DNA of 64,000 nucleotides from a virus: positions 1-64,000 of the IMG/VR virus record IMGVR_UViG_3300028115_000004. One strand, given 5' to 3'. How positions within the stretch are numbered: position 1 is the first letter of the stretch; the number at the start of each line of letters is the position of its first letter. The notes below the pieces were generated by a model. It was given only the letters and a program-made list of their open reading frames with translations, ran no database searches and was not told where the DNA came from. The position numbers and the translations under genes were made by a program. Shown here in pieces: positions 26,868 to 34,305 of the stretch.

Positions 26868-27523
26868 AATTAATTAGCGAATACACCGAAAACGATGTCC
26901 AGTGCATCGTAGAGAAAAGAGAAGATGGCGAGAAGAAATACGTCATTGAAGGCGTATTCGCCCAAGCAGATCAAAAGAATCGTAACGGACGTATCTACCC
27001 CAAACCCATTATGGAGAGAGCGGTAAGTAAGTACGTTACAGATCAGGTTAGCAAGAAACGTGCGGTCGGTGAGTTGAATCACCCTGAAGGGCCGACAGTT
27101 AACCTTGACAAAGTTTCGCACCTCATCACAGACCTCAAGTTTGAGGGAAATGATGTAGTCGGAAAGGCACAGATATTGGATACTCCAATGGGTAAGATCG
27201 TAAAAGGTCTCCTTGAGGGCGGTGTTCAACTAGGTGTGTCAACTCGTGGTATGGGTAGCCTTGAGCAAAGAAATGGCGCAATGTACGTCAAAGACGACTT
27301 TATTCTTAGTACGGTTGACATCGTACAAGACCCTAGCGCACCTGACGCCTTCGTTAATGGAATCATGGAAGGTGTAGACTGGGTTTGGAATAACGGCATT
27401 TTAAAGCCTCAGGTAATTGAGAAAATGGAGACTGAAATTAAAACTGCTCCGAAAGCATTTCGTCCCGAAGTGCAGATTCGAGAGTTTAAGAATTTCCTCT
27501 CGTTAATTAAATCACAATTGTAA
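26864..27523 (+). CDS. 21: Prohead maturation protease gp21
   Basis: 219 residues (T4 212). The catalytic region shows His in ELNHPEG (about residue 72) and Ser in GVSTRGMGS (about residue 126), the herpesvirus-assemblin-like serine protease layout of gp21. It cleaves scaffold, core and capsid proteins after sites of the type L/I-x-E. It overlaps the upstream gene by 4 bases. A C-terminal tail (EVQIREFKNFLSLIKSQL) is probably removed by autocleavage. Confidence 0.9.
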   Translation: MKLISEYTENDVQCIVEKREDGEKKYVIEGVFAQADQKNRNGRIYPKPIMERAVSKYVTDQVSKKRAVGELNHPEGPTVNLDKVSHLITDLKFEGNDVVGKAQILDTPMGKIVKGLLEGGVQLGVSTRGMGSLEQRNGAMYVKDDFILSTVDIVQDPSAPDAFVNGIMEGVDWVWNNGILKPQVIEKMETEIKTAPKAFRPEVQIREFKNFLSLIKSQL

Positions 27524-27532
27524 GGAGTCAAT

Positions 27533-28573
27533 ATGACTGATAATACAAAGACAGTCGAAGTCGAACTCCACGATGAAGAAATTAACGATATCGTGGAAGA
27601 AACTCTCGACGAGGCGGCTCCTGCAGCTAAAGCCCCGAAAGGTGACGAAGGTGAGGTAACCGAACCTGAGTCTATCGCATCGGTGGACAAAGCGGCAGAT
27701 GCCACTAAACAAGCTCCTGTTCCGAAAACAAAGGCAGGAATGATCAATGCTATGTACGGCAAAATGAACGCAATGAAAAAGGTTGATTTGCAGGCTGCAT
27801 ACGGTAAGATGATGGGAGAAGAAGTGGTAGCAGAAGAAGAAGTGGTTGCTGAAACCACTGACACTACTGCAGAACTAGACGCATTGGTCGAGTCTGAGGC
27901 TACACTCAGTGATGAGTTCAAAGCCAAAACTGCTGTAATTTTCGAAGCTGCTGTGAAGTCGAAGTTGTCCGAAGAAGTGGACAGAATCGAAGCACAGTAC
28001 AAGGAGGAACTTTCCGAGGAAGTCGCATCTATTAAGAGCGATCTAGTCGAGAAGGTTGACAGCTACCTCAACTACGTAGTTGAATCTTGGATGGAAGATA
28101 ACAAGGTTGCAATCCAGAACGGTCTCCGTACTGAAATTGCAGAGACCTTTATGGATAAGATGAAAGACCTCTTCGTTGAGTCTTACATCGAAGTTCCTGA
28201 GTCCAAGGTAGACTTAGTTGACGAACTTGCTTCACAGGTTGAAGAGTTGGAAGAAAAACTCAACACTCAAACTGGTGACGCAATCAAACTTGCCGAAGAA
28301 CTTGAGACATACAAGCGTGAATCGATCATTGCGGAAGCAACTCGTGACATGGCTGAAACTCAGGTTGAAAAACTCCGTGGTCTCATTGAGAACGTAGACT
28401 TCGATGACGAAGCATCGTTCAAGATGAAAGTTGCCACTGTGAAGGAGTCTTTCTTCAAGGCAGAAAAAGTATCGGTACAAGAAACCATGGCAGAAGAAGC
28501 TGACGCAGAAGTTGAAGTTTCTAGTGTGATGGAACAGTACCTCAAAACAATTAGACAAACCGCTAAGAAATAA
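27533..28573 (+). CDS. 22: Prohead scaffold protein gp22
   Basis: 346 residues, rich in Glu, Ala, Lys and Val, with long predicted helices (ASQVEELEEKLNTQTGDAIKLAEELETYK). Conserved features include AMYGKMNAMKKVDLQAAYGKMM near the N-terminus and a C-terminus SVMEQYLKTIRQTAKK, as in gp22 of marine T4-like phages. It is the main internal scaffold, degraded by gp21. It starts 9 bases after gp21, with AAGGAGTCAAT as ribosome site. Longer than T4 gp22 (269). Confidence 0.88.
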   Translation: MTDNTKTVEVELHDEEINDIVEETLDEAAPAAKAPKGDEGEVTEPESIASVDKAADATKQAPVPKTKAGMINAMYGKMNAMKKVDLQAAYGKMMGEEVVAEEEVVAETTDTTAELDALVESEATLSDEFKAKTAVIFEAAVKSKLSEEVDRIEAQYKEELSEEVASIKSDLVEKVDSYLNYVVESWMEDNKVAIQNGLRTEIAETFMDKMKDLFVESYIEVPESKVDLVDELASQVEELEEKLNTQTGDAIKLAEELETYKRESIIAEATRDMAETQVEKLRGLIENVDFDDEASFKMKVATVKESFFKAEKVSVQETMAEEADAEVEVSSVMEQYLKTIRQTAKK

Positions 28574-28584
28574 GGAAATCTATT

Positions 28585-29916
28585 ATGAACTCTTACGATC
28601 ATTTGATTGAGAAGTGGTCTCCCGTTCTGAACGAAAGTTCTGCTGGCGAAATCACCGATTATCACAGAAAAGCAGTTACAGCTGCAATCTTGGAAAACCA
28701 AGAACGTGCAATGCATGAAGAGCGTGCACAACATGCCGGTTTCGGTTCTTTGACCGAAGCAGCGCCTGGTGGCGCTAACACAGGTTCTATCGGTACATGG
28801 GATCCGATTCTGATCTCTCTCGTTAGACGTGCTATGCCTAACCTCATGGCATACGATGTGTGTGGTGTTCAACCGATGTCTGGCCCGACTGGTCTTATCT
28901 TCGCTATGAAGGCAAGATACCAAGGTGGTTCTACTTCTAACCGTGAAGCACTGTTCAACGAAGCTGAAACTCAGTACTCTGGCGACAGCGGTGGTACACA
29001 TGATTCCGACAACGTGTCTGGTTTCAACGGTATCACTCCTACTGGTGACTCTGCTGACGCACTTCGTGCAACTGCTCTTGCTGCAGGCGGTATGCCTACT
29101 GCAGACGCTGAAGCACTTGGTTCGACAGGTGGTTCTTCATTCAACGAGATGGGCTTCACCATCGAAAAGGCAACCGTGACTGCGAAGTCTCGTGCGCTGA
29201 AAGCCGAGTACAGTCTTGAACTCGCACAAGACCTGAAAGCGATTCATGGTCTTGACGCTGAGACTGAACTTGCAAACATTCTCTCTACGGAAATCCTTGC
29301 GGAAATCAACCGTGAAGTTATCCGTACTATCAACAGCCAGGCGAAGACAGGTGCTCTTCAGGCGAACGTTACCAAGCAAGGTATCTTCGATCTGAGCTCT
29401 GACGCTGACGGTCGTTGGTCTGCAGAGAAGTTCAAGGGTCTTGTTGTTCAGCTTGACCGTGAAGCAAACGTAATTGCAAAAGAGACAAGACGTGGTAAGG
29501 GTAACGTTATCGTGTGCTCGTCTGACGTTGCAACTGCACTGTCTGCTTCTGGCATGCTCGACTACACTCCTGCAATGTCTACCAACCTTCAGGTTGACGA
29601 CACTGGTAACACCTTCGCTGGTGTACTGAACGGTCGTATGCGTGTGTACATCGATCCTTATGCACAGACTGACTACGTGACAGTTGGCTACAAGGGTACA
29701 AACGCTTATGACGCAGGTGTGTTCTACTGCCCCTACGTTCCTCTGCAGATGGTTAAGGCAGTTGGTGAGGACACGTTCCAGCCGAAGATCGGATTCAAGA
29801 CTCGCTACGGCATGGCTTCGAACCCCTTCGTTGGTTCAACTCCTGCTGACGGTCTTGCTGCTGCTAAGAGCAACCCGTATTACAGAATCTTCCGTGTGGA
29901 CAACATCCTCGCCTAA
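28585..29916 (+). CDS. 23: Major capsid protein gp23
   Basis: 443 residues. The N-terminal propeptide contains GSLTEAAPGG, with a gp21-type site LTE at residues 56-58, so the mature chain probably starts at Ala59. The HK97-fold core shows PNLMAYDVCGVQPMSGPTG, IFAMKARYQ, FTIEKATVTAKSRALKAEYS, GKGNVIVCSSDVATAL and a C-terminal RVDNIL, all typical of gp23. It builds the capsid lattice. A strong terminator follows. No separate gp24 vertex gene is seen here, as in marine relatives that rely on gp23 alone. Confidence 0.95.
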   Translation: MNSYDHLIEKWSPVLNESSAGEITDYHRKAVTAAILENQERAMHEERAQHAGFGSLTEAAPGGANTGSIGTWDPILISLVRRAMPNLMAYDVCGVQPMSGPTGLIFAMKARYQGGSTSNREALFNEAETQYSGDSGGTHDSDNVSGFNGITPTGDSADALRATALAAGGMPTADAEALGSTGGSSFNEMGFTIEKATVTAKSRALKAEYSLELAQDLKAIHGLDAETELANILSTEILAEINREVIRTINSQAKTGALQANVTKQGIFDLSSDADGRWSAEKFKGLVVQLDREANVIAKETRRGKGNVIVCSSDVATALSASGMLDYTPAMSTNLQVDDTGNTFAGVLNGRMRVYIDPYAQTDYVTVGYKGTNAYDAGVFYCPYVPLQMVKAVGEDTFQPKIGFKTRYGMASNPFVGSTPADGLAAAKSNPYYRIFRVDNILA

Positions 29917-29958
29917 GACCTGTATAAAAAATAGAACTAGGTTTACTAGTCATTTTAT

Positions 29959-29986
29959 GGGGAGACTTCGGTCTCCCCTTTTTTTT
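29959..29986 (+). terminator. Strong terminator after the capsid gene
   Basis: GGGGAGAC (29959-29966), TTCG tetraloop, GTCTCCCC (29971-29978), then eight T residues. A textbook factor-independent terminator. It ends the late morphogenesis transcript and shields the reverse-strand genes that follow. Confidence 0.93.
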
Positions 29987-29996
29987 GACATAAGAA

Positions 29997-30019
29997 AAGG
30001 GGGACTGAATGTCCCCCTT
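29997..30019 (-). terminator. Terminator of the reverse-strand islet
   Basis: AAGGGGGAC (29997-30005), loop TGAAT, GTCCCCCTT (30011-30019): a 9-bp stem. Read on the minus strand it is followed by TTTTCTTA and lies 9 bases past the stop of the DUF262/HNH gene, so it ends that transcript. It forms a back-to-back pair with the capsid terminator. Confidence 0.75.
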
Positions 30020-30027
30020 AATTTTTA

Positions 30028-31368
30028 TTATACTTGAATAGGATTCTTACCAAGTTTTCTATTATCCTCTCTGGTCTGAATCGCAAAGTTTGACAGTTCG
30101 GATTTGCCTCCATCGGCATACGGTTTGATGTGACCTATTTCAAAGTCAGCAGTCAAAACATCTTCCATTGGAATCTCTACACCTTCAGGAGTAACCCAAC
30201 CCTGATCTTTCGCTGCGATAAGTTTCTCTTCTATGCTGCCATTTCTGCGAGAGTCTAATTGTACGAAGTATTTCGTACAGTCGAACTTCGATGTGATCAA
30301 CTTATTTCGCAGAGTGTTGAAACGAATCTCTCGTGAACGTAACAACTCAGAGAAAGTCGCTGAACGGCCGTTCTCATTGTAAGAATGTTCTGTCTTGTCT
30401 TTCATAAGATCAATCTGAATGTTGATGTAATCTTTAACGAAAGATTCTGGTTCTGTTATTTTCTTTCCACCACGAATCTGTTCTAGATAAATCACAAACA
30501 AATCTAACAAACCATTTTCACGTTTAAAGATAGAGAGATTTTTACCAACAGTCTTCAAGAAGCGTTCAACTTCACGAACAAACTTGTTAACCAATTTGTT
30601 TGCGTTTTCGTTATAGTACATTTCTTCTAGTGATTTAGCGGTAATCTTACTATCTAAACCATCAAGATAGATCATACATAGACCAGCGAAATAATCATCT
30701 AGTTTGCGGCGATTAATTTCTTTTTGTGTAAAGACACCCGCTGCGGAAAAAGTCTTAGAGTATTTTGTAGCGAGTTCACGAATCTCATCTGCAACATTAG
30801 AAAGAATTGGGTTTCTCAACTCTGGTGCGTTAAGAGTAACCCCACTGTTAACAACCAAGAACAAACGAGTAATGTCTTCTCTAGTGGCATTAAGGTAAAC
30901 CTCTAGAGTTATCTTACGTGAATCTAAAATGTTTTTCATTCCAACGGGTAGTTTGGAGTAAGTGCCATTTTCTGAAGTGATAGTGTACACTTCATCACCA
31001 ATAACGTAATTGCCTTCGGGTATACTGAATTTGTTTTGTTTGTATTCAAGAATAGTGTTTGTTCGATTATTAGAATCCAAATTCAGATAGGTTGCCCTTT
31101 CAACAAACTGAGTAAAATAATCCACAGACTTCTTATCGTTACTAATTTCTGCATTGTTCAGACAAGAGTTTACGTGCGCCAGAATAAATTTTGACGGCGC
31201 AGTATTTAAGATCACTGAAACAATAAATGATTGTTTGTTGGATAAGTCCCACCTAGTAACTGATTGACAGTTTAGATCAGCATAGACTTTATCGATGATA
31301 GTCAAGTATGATCCGAAAGTGGTGTTTGAAGTTTTTGATTCAACAGATTTGAATGTTACATTTTTCAT
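30028..31368 (-). CDS. DUF262 plus HNH nuclease protein (GmrSD-like)
   Basis: 446 residues. Residues 40-115 resemble DUF262 (ParB-like NTPase fold): WDLSNKQSFIVSVILNTAPS, then LDSNNRTNTILEYKQNKF, matching the family pattern vDGqQRltTi..f..g.f with the Asp and Arg kept. The C-terminus (from about residue 406) is an HNH endonuclease: FEIGHIKPYADGGKSELSNF and TREDNRKLGKN give the H...H/N...N metal site. This pairing defines GmrS/GmrD-type modification-dependent nucleases, here in one chain. Base composition is more AT-rich than the flanking capsid gene. It could attack modified DNA of a rival phage or the host, or be a mobile nuclease. Family fit is by motif only. Confidence 0.65.
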   Translation of the reverse strand: MKNVTFKSVESKTSNTTFGSYLTIIDKVYADLNCQSVTRWDLSNKQSFIVSVILNTAPSKFILAHVNSCLNNAEISNDKKSVDYFTQFVERATYLNLDSNNRTNTILEYKQNKFSIPEGNYVIGDEVYTITSENGTYSKLPVGMKNILDSRKITLEVYLNATREDITRLFLVVNSGVTLNAPELRNPILSNVADEIRELATKYSKTFSAAGVFTQKEINRRKLDDYFAGLCMIYLDGLDSKITAKSLEEMYYNENANKLVNKFVREVERFLKTVGKNLSIFKRENGLLDLFVIYLEQIRGGKKITEPESFVKDYINIQIDLMKDKTEHSYNENGRSATFSELLRSREIRFNTLRNKLITSKFDCTKYFVQLDSRRNGSIEEKLIAAKDQGWVTPEGVEIPMEDVLTADFEIGHIKPYADGGKSELSNFAIQTREDNRKLGKNPIQV

Positions 31369-31449
31369 AATAATTACCTTATATACATTAGTTGGGTTTT
31401 GTAGGAAGAGAAGGAGTCACCATGAGTCGTTCTTTGAACCTACAATCAT

Positions 31450-31479
31450 ATAGTACCATAAGTATTTCTACTTTGGCAA
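31450..31479 (-). promoter_or_regulatory. Sigma70-like promoter for the DUF262/HNH gene
   Basis: On the minus strand, TTGCCA (31479-31474), an 18-base spacer and TACTAT (31455-31450). It would give a leader of about 75 bases before the ATG at 31368, whose ribosome site is AAGGTAATT. Both boxes have mismatches. Confidence 0.4.
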
Positions 31480-31484
31480 TACTT

Positions 31485-32615
31485 TTATCGAATAATATCG
31501 ATATCTTCTGCGTTAGTGTTCCAAGTCTCTACAACGGAACGCAGTCTACCGTCTGACTTCAGAGACTCGTATCGTTTACCTGCCTTCTTACGCCACCATT
31601 CAATGACGTTCTCCACTTCGAAACGATCAAAGTTTTCAGCCCTGACCAACTCATCGGTCTCAAGGTTGAGGTACTGTGGTACGTTACTGTACCCGTAGGT
31701 AGAGAAGAAGGAACGTTTCTTCTCAGTCAACCCTTTCGCATTAGAAAAGGTCTGACAGAACTTCGCATAGGCATCCTCATCGTGATGTTTGAGAGAGGAC
31801 TTGATGATAGACGCCATCTTGGTCTGCGTCTTCAACTTGCGTGAAGATGCGTCAGCAGGAACCAAGAACTCACCATCGTTACGTACCTTAAACCAATCGT
31901 TCAGTTTACGGAAGTTGTCATCGTTGATGAGCGGTGCGAAGTTTGAGTCTGTCAGACCGTTAAACCTCAATAGTGGTTTCATCCCGTCATACATCGAAGA
32001 TGACTTGGATGACCCATATAGTGAAGTAGTCTCAAACATACAGATGTTTGCGGCATACTTCTTACTCAGTGCGAGTCGCACTTTGTGGGAACAACAGATG
32101 GCTGCAAGTAACTTACCACCAAGGTAGTTGAACCCGAACGGTTGAGTGGGTACAATGTTGAACCCCATTATCACTGACTGATTGAATCGACGCATCACGT
32201 CCGGACTCATCGTGTCCAGTGGTTTACCCAACCATTCATTACGTGGACGTGAGTTGATCGTCGGAGAACCGAAACGAATCATACCCACAACCATACCCGA
32301 ATTCTTTTCTTTGACCAACCACAACATCTGCTTGCCTGGGATACTTGACTCGACGGGTGCAGATGTGGTAATCTCCATGTATGACATGAACTGATCTTGA
32401 CGACACTCCGAAACCACAAACTCCATATCATTGGGGTGCATGTCGAACTTGTCGAACAGATCATTCTCAGGGCCCATGCCTGGCAAACTGCAAGGGAACG
32501 TCTCCATCCGTTCCATTTTAATCTTACGCATGTAATCGTCGATGCGGTCGAAGTTTGCAAAGAACTCTTCGAACACATTCGCAGCGTAGTGTGCGTCTTC
32601 TCTAGTTAGTAACAT
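31485..32615 (-). CDS. DruA/DUF4338-like protein
   Basis: 376 residues. The central part reads GMVVGMIRFGSPTINSRPR then NEWLG, followed by a hydrophobic stretch (FNIVPTQPFGFNYLGGKLLA) and the block MFETTSLYG. The order G.i.fgSp...R..WiG, then ...iLP...nlls..L..., then y...ETf.d.G is that of DUF4338, the family of DruA from the Druantia anti-phage system. The match is by eye and remote. Start ATG at 32615 is preceded by GAGAGGATC. It has its own strong reverse-strand promoter and shares the islet with the DUF262/HNH gene. Biochemical activity unknown. Confidence 0.5.
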   Translation of the reverse strand: MLLTREDAHYAANVFEEFFANFDRIDDYMRKIKMERMETFPCSLPGMGPENDLFDKFDMHPNDMEFVVSECRQDQFMSYMEITTSAPVESSIPGKQMLWLVKEKNSGMVVGMIRFGSPTINSRPRNEWLGKPLDTMSPDVMRRFNQSVIMGFNIVPTQPFGFNYLGGKLLAAICCSHKVRLALSKKYAANICMFETTSLYGSSKSSSMYDGMKPLLRFNGLTDSNFAPLINDDNFRKLNDWFKVRNDGEFLVPADASSRKLKTQTKMASIIKSSLKHHDEDAYAKFCQTFSNAKGLTEKKRSFFSTYGYSNVPQYLNLETDELVRAENFDRFEVENVIEWWRKKAGKRYESLKSDGRLRSVVETWNTNAEDIDIIR

Positions 32616-32639
32616 ATGATCCTCTCATCAATACTAATC

Positions 32640-32669
32640 ATTATATAGCAAAAGTATAGGGGTTGTCAA
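32640..32669 (-). promoter_or_regulatory. Strong sigma70-type promoter for the DruA-like gene
   Basis: Minus strand TTGACA (32669-32664), 18-base spacer, TATAAT (32645-32640): both boxes perfect. It points away from the plus-strand late promoter 4 bases beyond it, so the 90-base divergent region separates early reverse from late forward transcription. Confidence 0.75.
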
Positions 32670-32672
32670 GCG

Positions 32673-32680
32673 TATAAATA
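32673..32680 (+). promoter_or_regulatory. Late promoter TATAAATA
   Basis: Exact late octamer 25 bases before the tube-like gene at 32705, whose ribosome site ATAGGAGAT follows. Confidence 0.75.
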
Positions 32681-32704
32681 GAGAAAGTGATATAGGAGAT
32701 ATTC

Positions 32705-33205
32705 ATGGCAACTCTAACTGACAACAAAAACTATCTACAACCTACAGGGTTTGCGGTATCCATCGAAAAGACGAATTACCCAAACCTTCAATATTTCGCA
32801 CAGAGTGTAACACACCCTGGCGCTTCTGTCAACCCTATCGAACTGCCAGGCAGAAGAATTTCTGCATTACCCTTTGCGGGTGACAAGATTACCTATACGG
32901 AACTGTCCATCGACTTCATCCTTGATGAGGACATGGCATCCTATCAGGAGATGCAGGCTTGGTTGGAGAGAATGGTTAACGAAGGAAACATCACTAAGGC
33001 CCAAGCTCTCGCAGATAACACGATATCTACCTTTGCGGATATCACTCTCTCTATCCTCACTAGTCACAACAACCCCAACAAGAGGATTCGGTACTTCAAC
33101 TGCATCCCTACCAACATTGGGTCTATTGAGTTGAACGCAACTCAGAATCAGACCTATCTAACATACACAGCATCCTTCAGGTTCGATACATTTGAGTTGA
33201 TTTAA
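32705..33205 (+). CDS. Second tail-tube-family protein
   Basis: 166 residues with the gp19 fold pattern: YLQPTGFAVSIEKTNYPN, VNPIELPGRRISALPFAGDK, YTELSIDFILDEDMASYQEM and RYFNCIPTNIGSIELNATQN parallel VIEVPFRGRQLKIAGD, ETWTITVIND and FRGCFPTNVAAID of gp19. In marine T4-like phages a structural gene commonly sits between gp23 and uvsY. It could be a tube initiator, a tube terminator or a baseplate tube protein (gp54/gp3 role). A consensus late promoter agrees with virion use. Exact role undecided. Confidence 0.75.
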   Translation: MATLTDNKNYLQPTGFAVSIEKTNYPNLQYFAQSVTHPGASVNPIELPGRRISALPFAGDKITYTELSIDFILDEDMASYQEMQAWLERMVNEGNITKAQALADNTISTFADITLSILTSHNNPNKRIRYFNCIPTNIGSIELNATQNQTYLTYTASFRFDTFELI

Positions 33206-33206
33206 T

Positions 33207-33857
33207 ATGCAAAGAATTGAGATTAAGAACAAAAGAGTTCTTGACATATTAGATGATGTACGTTATAATTATACTAAGAAATACGATATCAAAACGATAT
33301 GTAAGGATTCTGGTCATCCAGATAATGCGAGGTGGTATACCTCAGACAAGTACCGAGATGCTATTATAGCTTCCGGAACTAAACATAAGGGTGGAGCTGA
33401 TTTTGCACACGCTTGGTTTTTAAAACCTTTTCATATAAAAGATGAAGTAGATGACAAGTTAAGGAAACAATATAAGGAAGATTGGATTGATCTAGATCGG
33501 AGATTGAAAATCGAACTTGGTCTTAAGACTAGCGCATTGCTTTTATATTATCCTCCCAAGGGACATATCGAATGGCACAACAATGCTAATGCTTCTGCGT
33601 ACAACCTGATCTTTACATACAGTGAAACTGGGGATGGTTGGTTCCGGTACTATGACCTAGAGAAGGGCGAGAACGTGACCATGCAGGACAAGAAGGGTTG
33701 GAGTCTGAAGGCTGGTTACTTTTCAGATTATGATGAACCAAATAACTTGGTGTATCATTGTGCATACACCGATTGTGATAGGATAACATTGTCCTATGTA
33801 TTAGGTAAACGTAAAGATTATTGGCAAGATTGTATAGATTATATTAGTGAGGAATAA
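33207..33857 (+). CDS. 2-oxoglutarate/Fe(II) oxygenase-like protein (copy 2 of 3)
   Basis: 216 residues. LLYYPPKGHIEWHNNANASAYN carries the WHxN motif (split: YYPPKGHIEW then HNNAN), followed by TYSETGDGWFRYYD and a distal YHCAYTDCDRITLSYVLG with the second His and the Arg. It is clearly paralogous to 7708-8406 and 60297-60965. The normal HxD acid is again Asn. More AT-rich than its neighbours. It lies between a virion gene and uvsY, and its 5' end contains a consensus sigma70 promoter that reads into the recombination genes. Confidence 0.7.
   Translation: MQRIEIKNKRVLDILDDVRYNYTKKYDIKTICKDSGHPDNARWYTSDKYRDAIIASGTKHKGGADFAHAWFLKPFHIKDEVDDKLRKQYKEDWIDLDRRLKIELGLKTSALLLYYPPKGHIEWHNNANASAYNLIFTYSETGDGWFRYYDLEKGENVTMQDKKGWSLKAGYFSDYDEPNNLVYHCAYTDCDRITLSYVLGKRKDYWQDCIDYISEE
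33241..33269 (+). promoter_or_regulatory. Consensus sigma70-type promoter inside the oxygenase gene
   Basis: TTGACA (33241-33246), 17-base spacer, TATAAT (33264-33269): perfect in both boxes. It lies in codons 12-21 of the oxygenase-like gene and would drive uvsY and uvsW early. Confidence 0.65.
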
Positions 33858-33858
33858 T

Positions 33859-34305
33859 ATGTTAGACCTTGAGTCTGTTTTGAAAGAGTGGGAAGAAGAT
33901 TCTAAGATTCCCATGCACCAACTTGATGAGACTTCTCGTAGCACCCCATCGTTACATGCGAAGTATCTGCAATACCTGTCACTGACCAAGTTGCAACTGA
34001 AACGTGCAGAACACGGTCAGAAGACTCTACTCAAAGACAAGTTCTTCTACTATGAAGGCAAGATGTCTCAGGAAGAGATCAAAGACAAGAAGTGGACGTA
34101 TGACCCCTTTGAAGGAAACATGCCTACCAAGGCGATGAAAGAAAAGTTCTATGACGCAGACGGAGACATCCAGAAGTCTGAAGAAAGAATTGAGTACTAT
34201 AAAGTTCTTATAAGTACATTGACGGAAATAGTTGATAGTCTCAAGTGGAGACACCAAACCATTAAGAACATCATCGACTGGAGAAGGTTTGAATCAGGCG
34301 GATAA
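33859..34305 (+). CDS. uvsY: Recombination mediator UvsY
   Basis: 148 residues from the ATG at 33859, just after the preceding stop and preceded by GTGAGGAATAAT (T4 UvsY is 137). Typical start LDLESVLKEWEEDSKI and core KYLQYLSLTKLQLKRAEH; the C-terminal helix EIVDSLKWRHQTIKNIIDW is characteristic. It forms rings that load UvsX on gp32-covered single-stranded DNA. Followed by uvsW as in T4. Confidence 0.9.
   Translation: MLDLESVLKEWEEDSKIPMHQLDETSRSTPSLHAKYLQYLSLTKLQLKRAEHGQKTLLKDKFFYYEGKMSQEEIKDKKWTYDPFEGNMPTKAMKEKFYDADGDIQKSEERIEYYKVLISTLTEIVDSLKWRHQTIKNIIDWRRFESGG

Noticed and set aside
30028-31368. Reading the DUF262/HNH gene as an ordinary HNH homing endonuclease
   Set aside because: Free-standing homing HNH proteins are usually shorter and lack the N-terminal DUF262 motifs seen here; not excluded, but second choice.
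31422-31560. Plus-strand ORF with a good ribosome site (GAAGGAG) and ATG at 31422
   Set aside because: About 45 codons, running into the antisense of the DruA-like gene, with no recognisable content; the ribosome-like site is probably chance.
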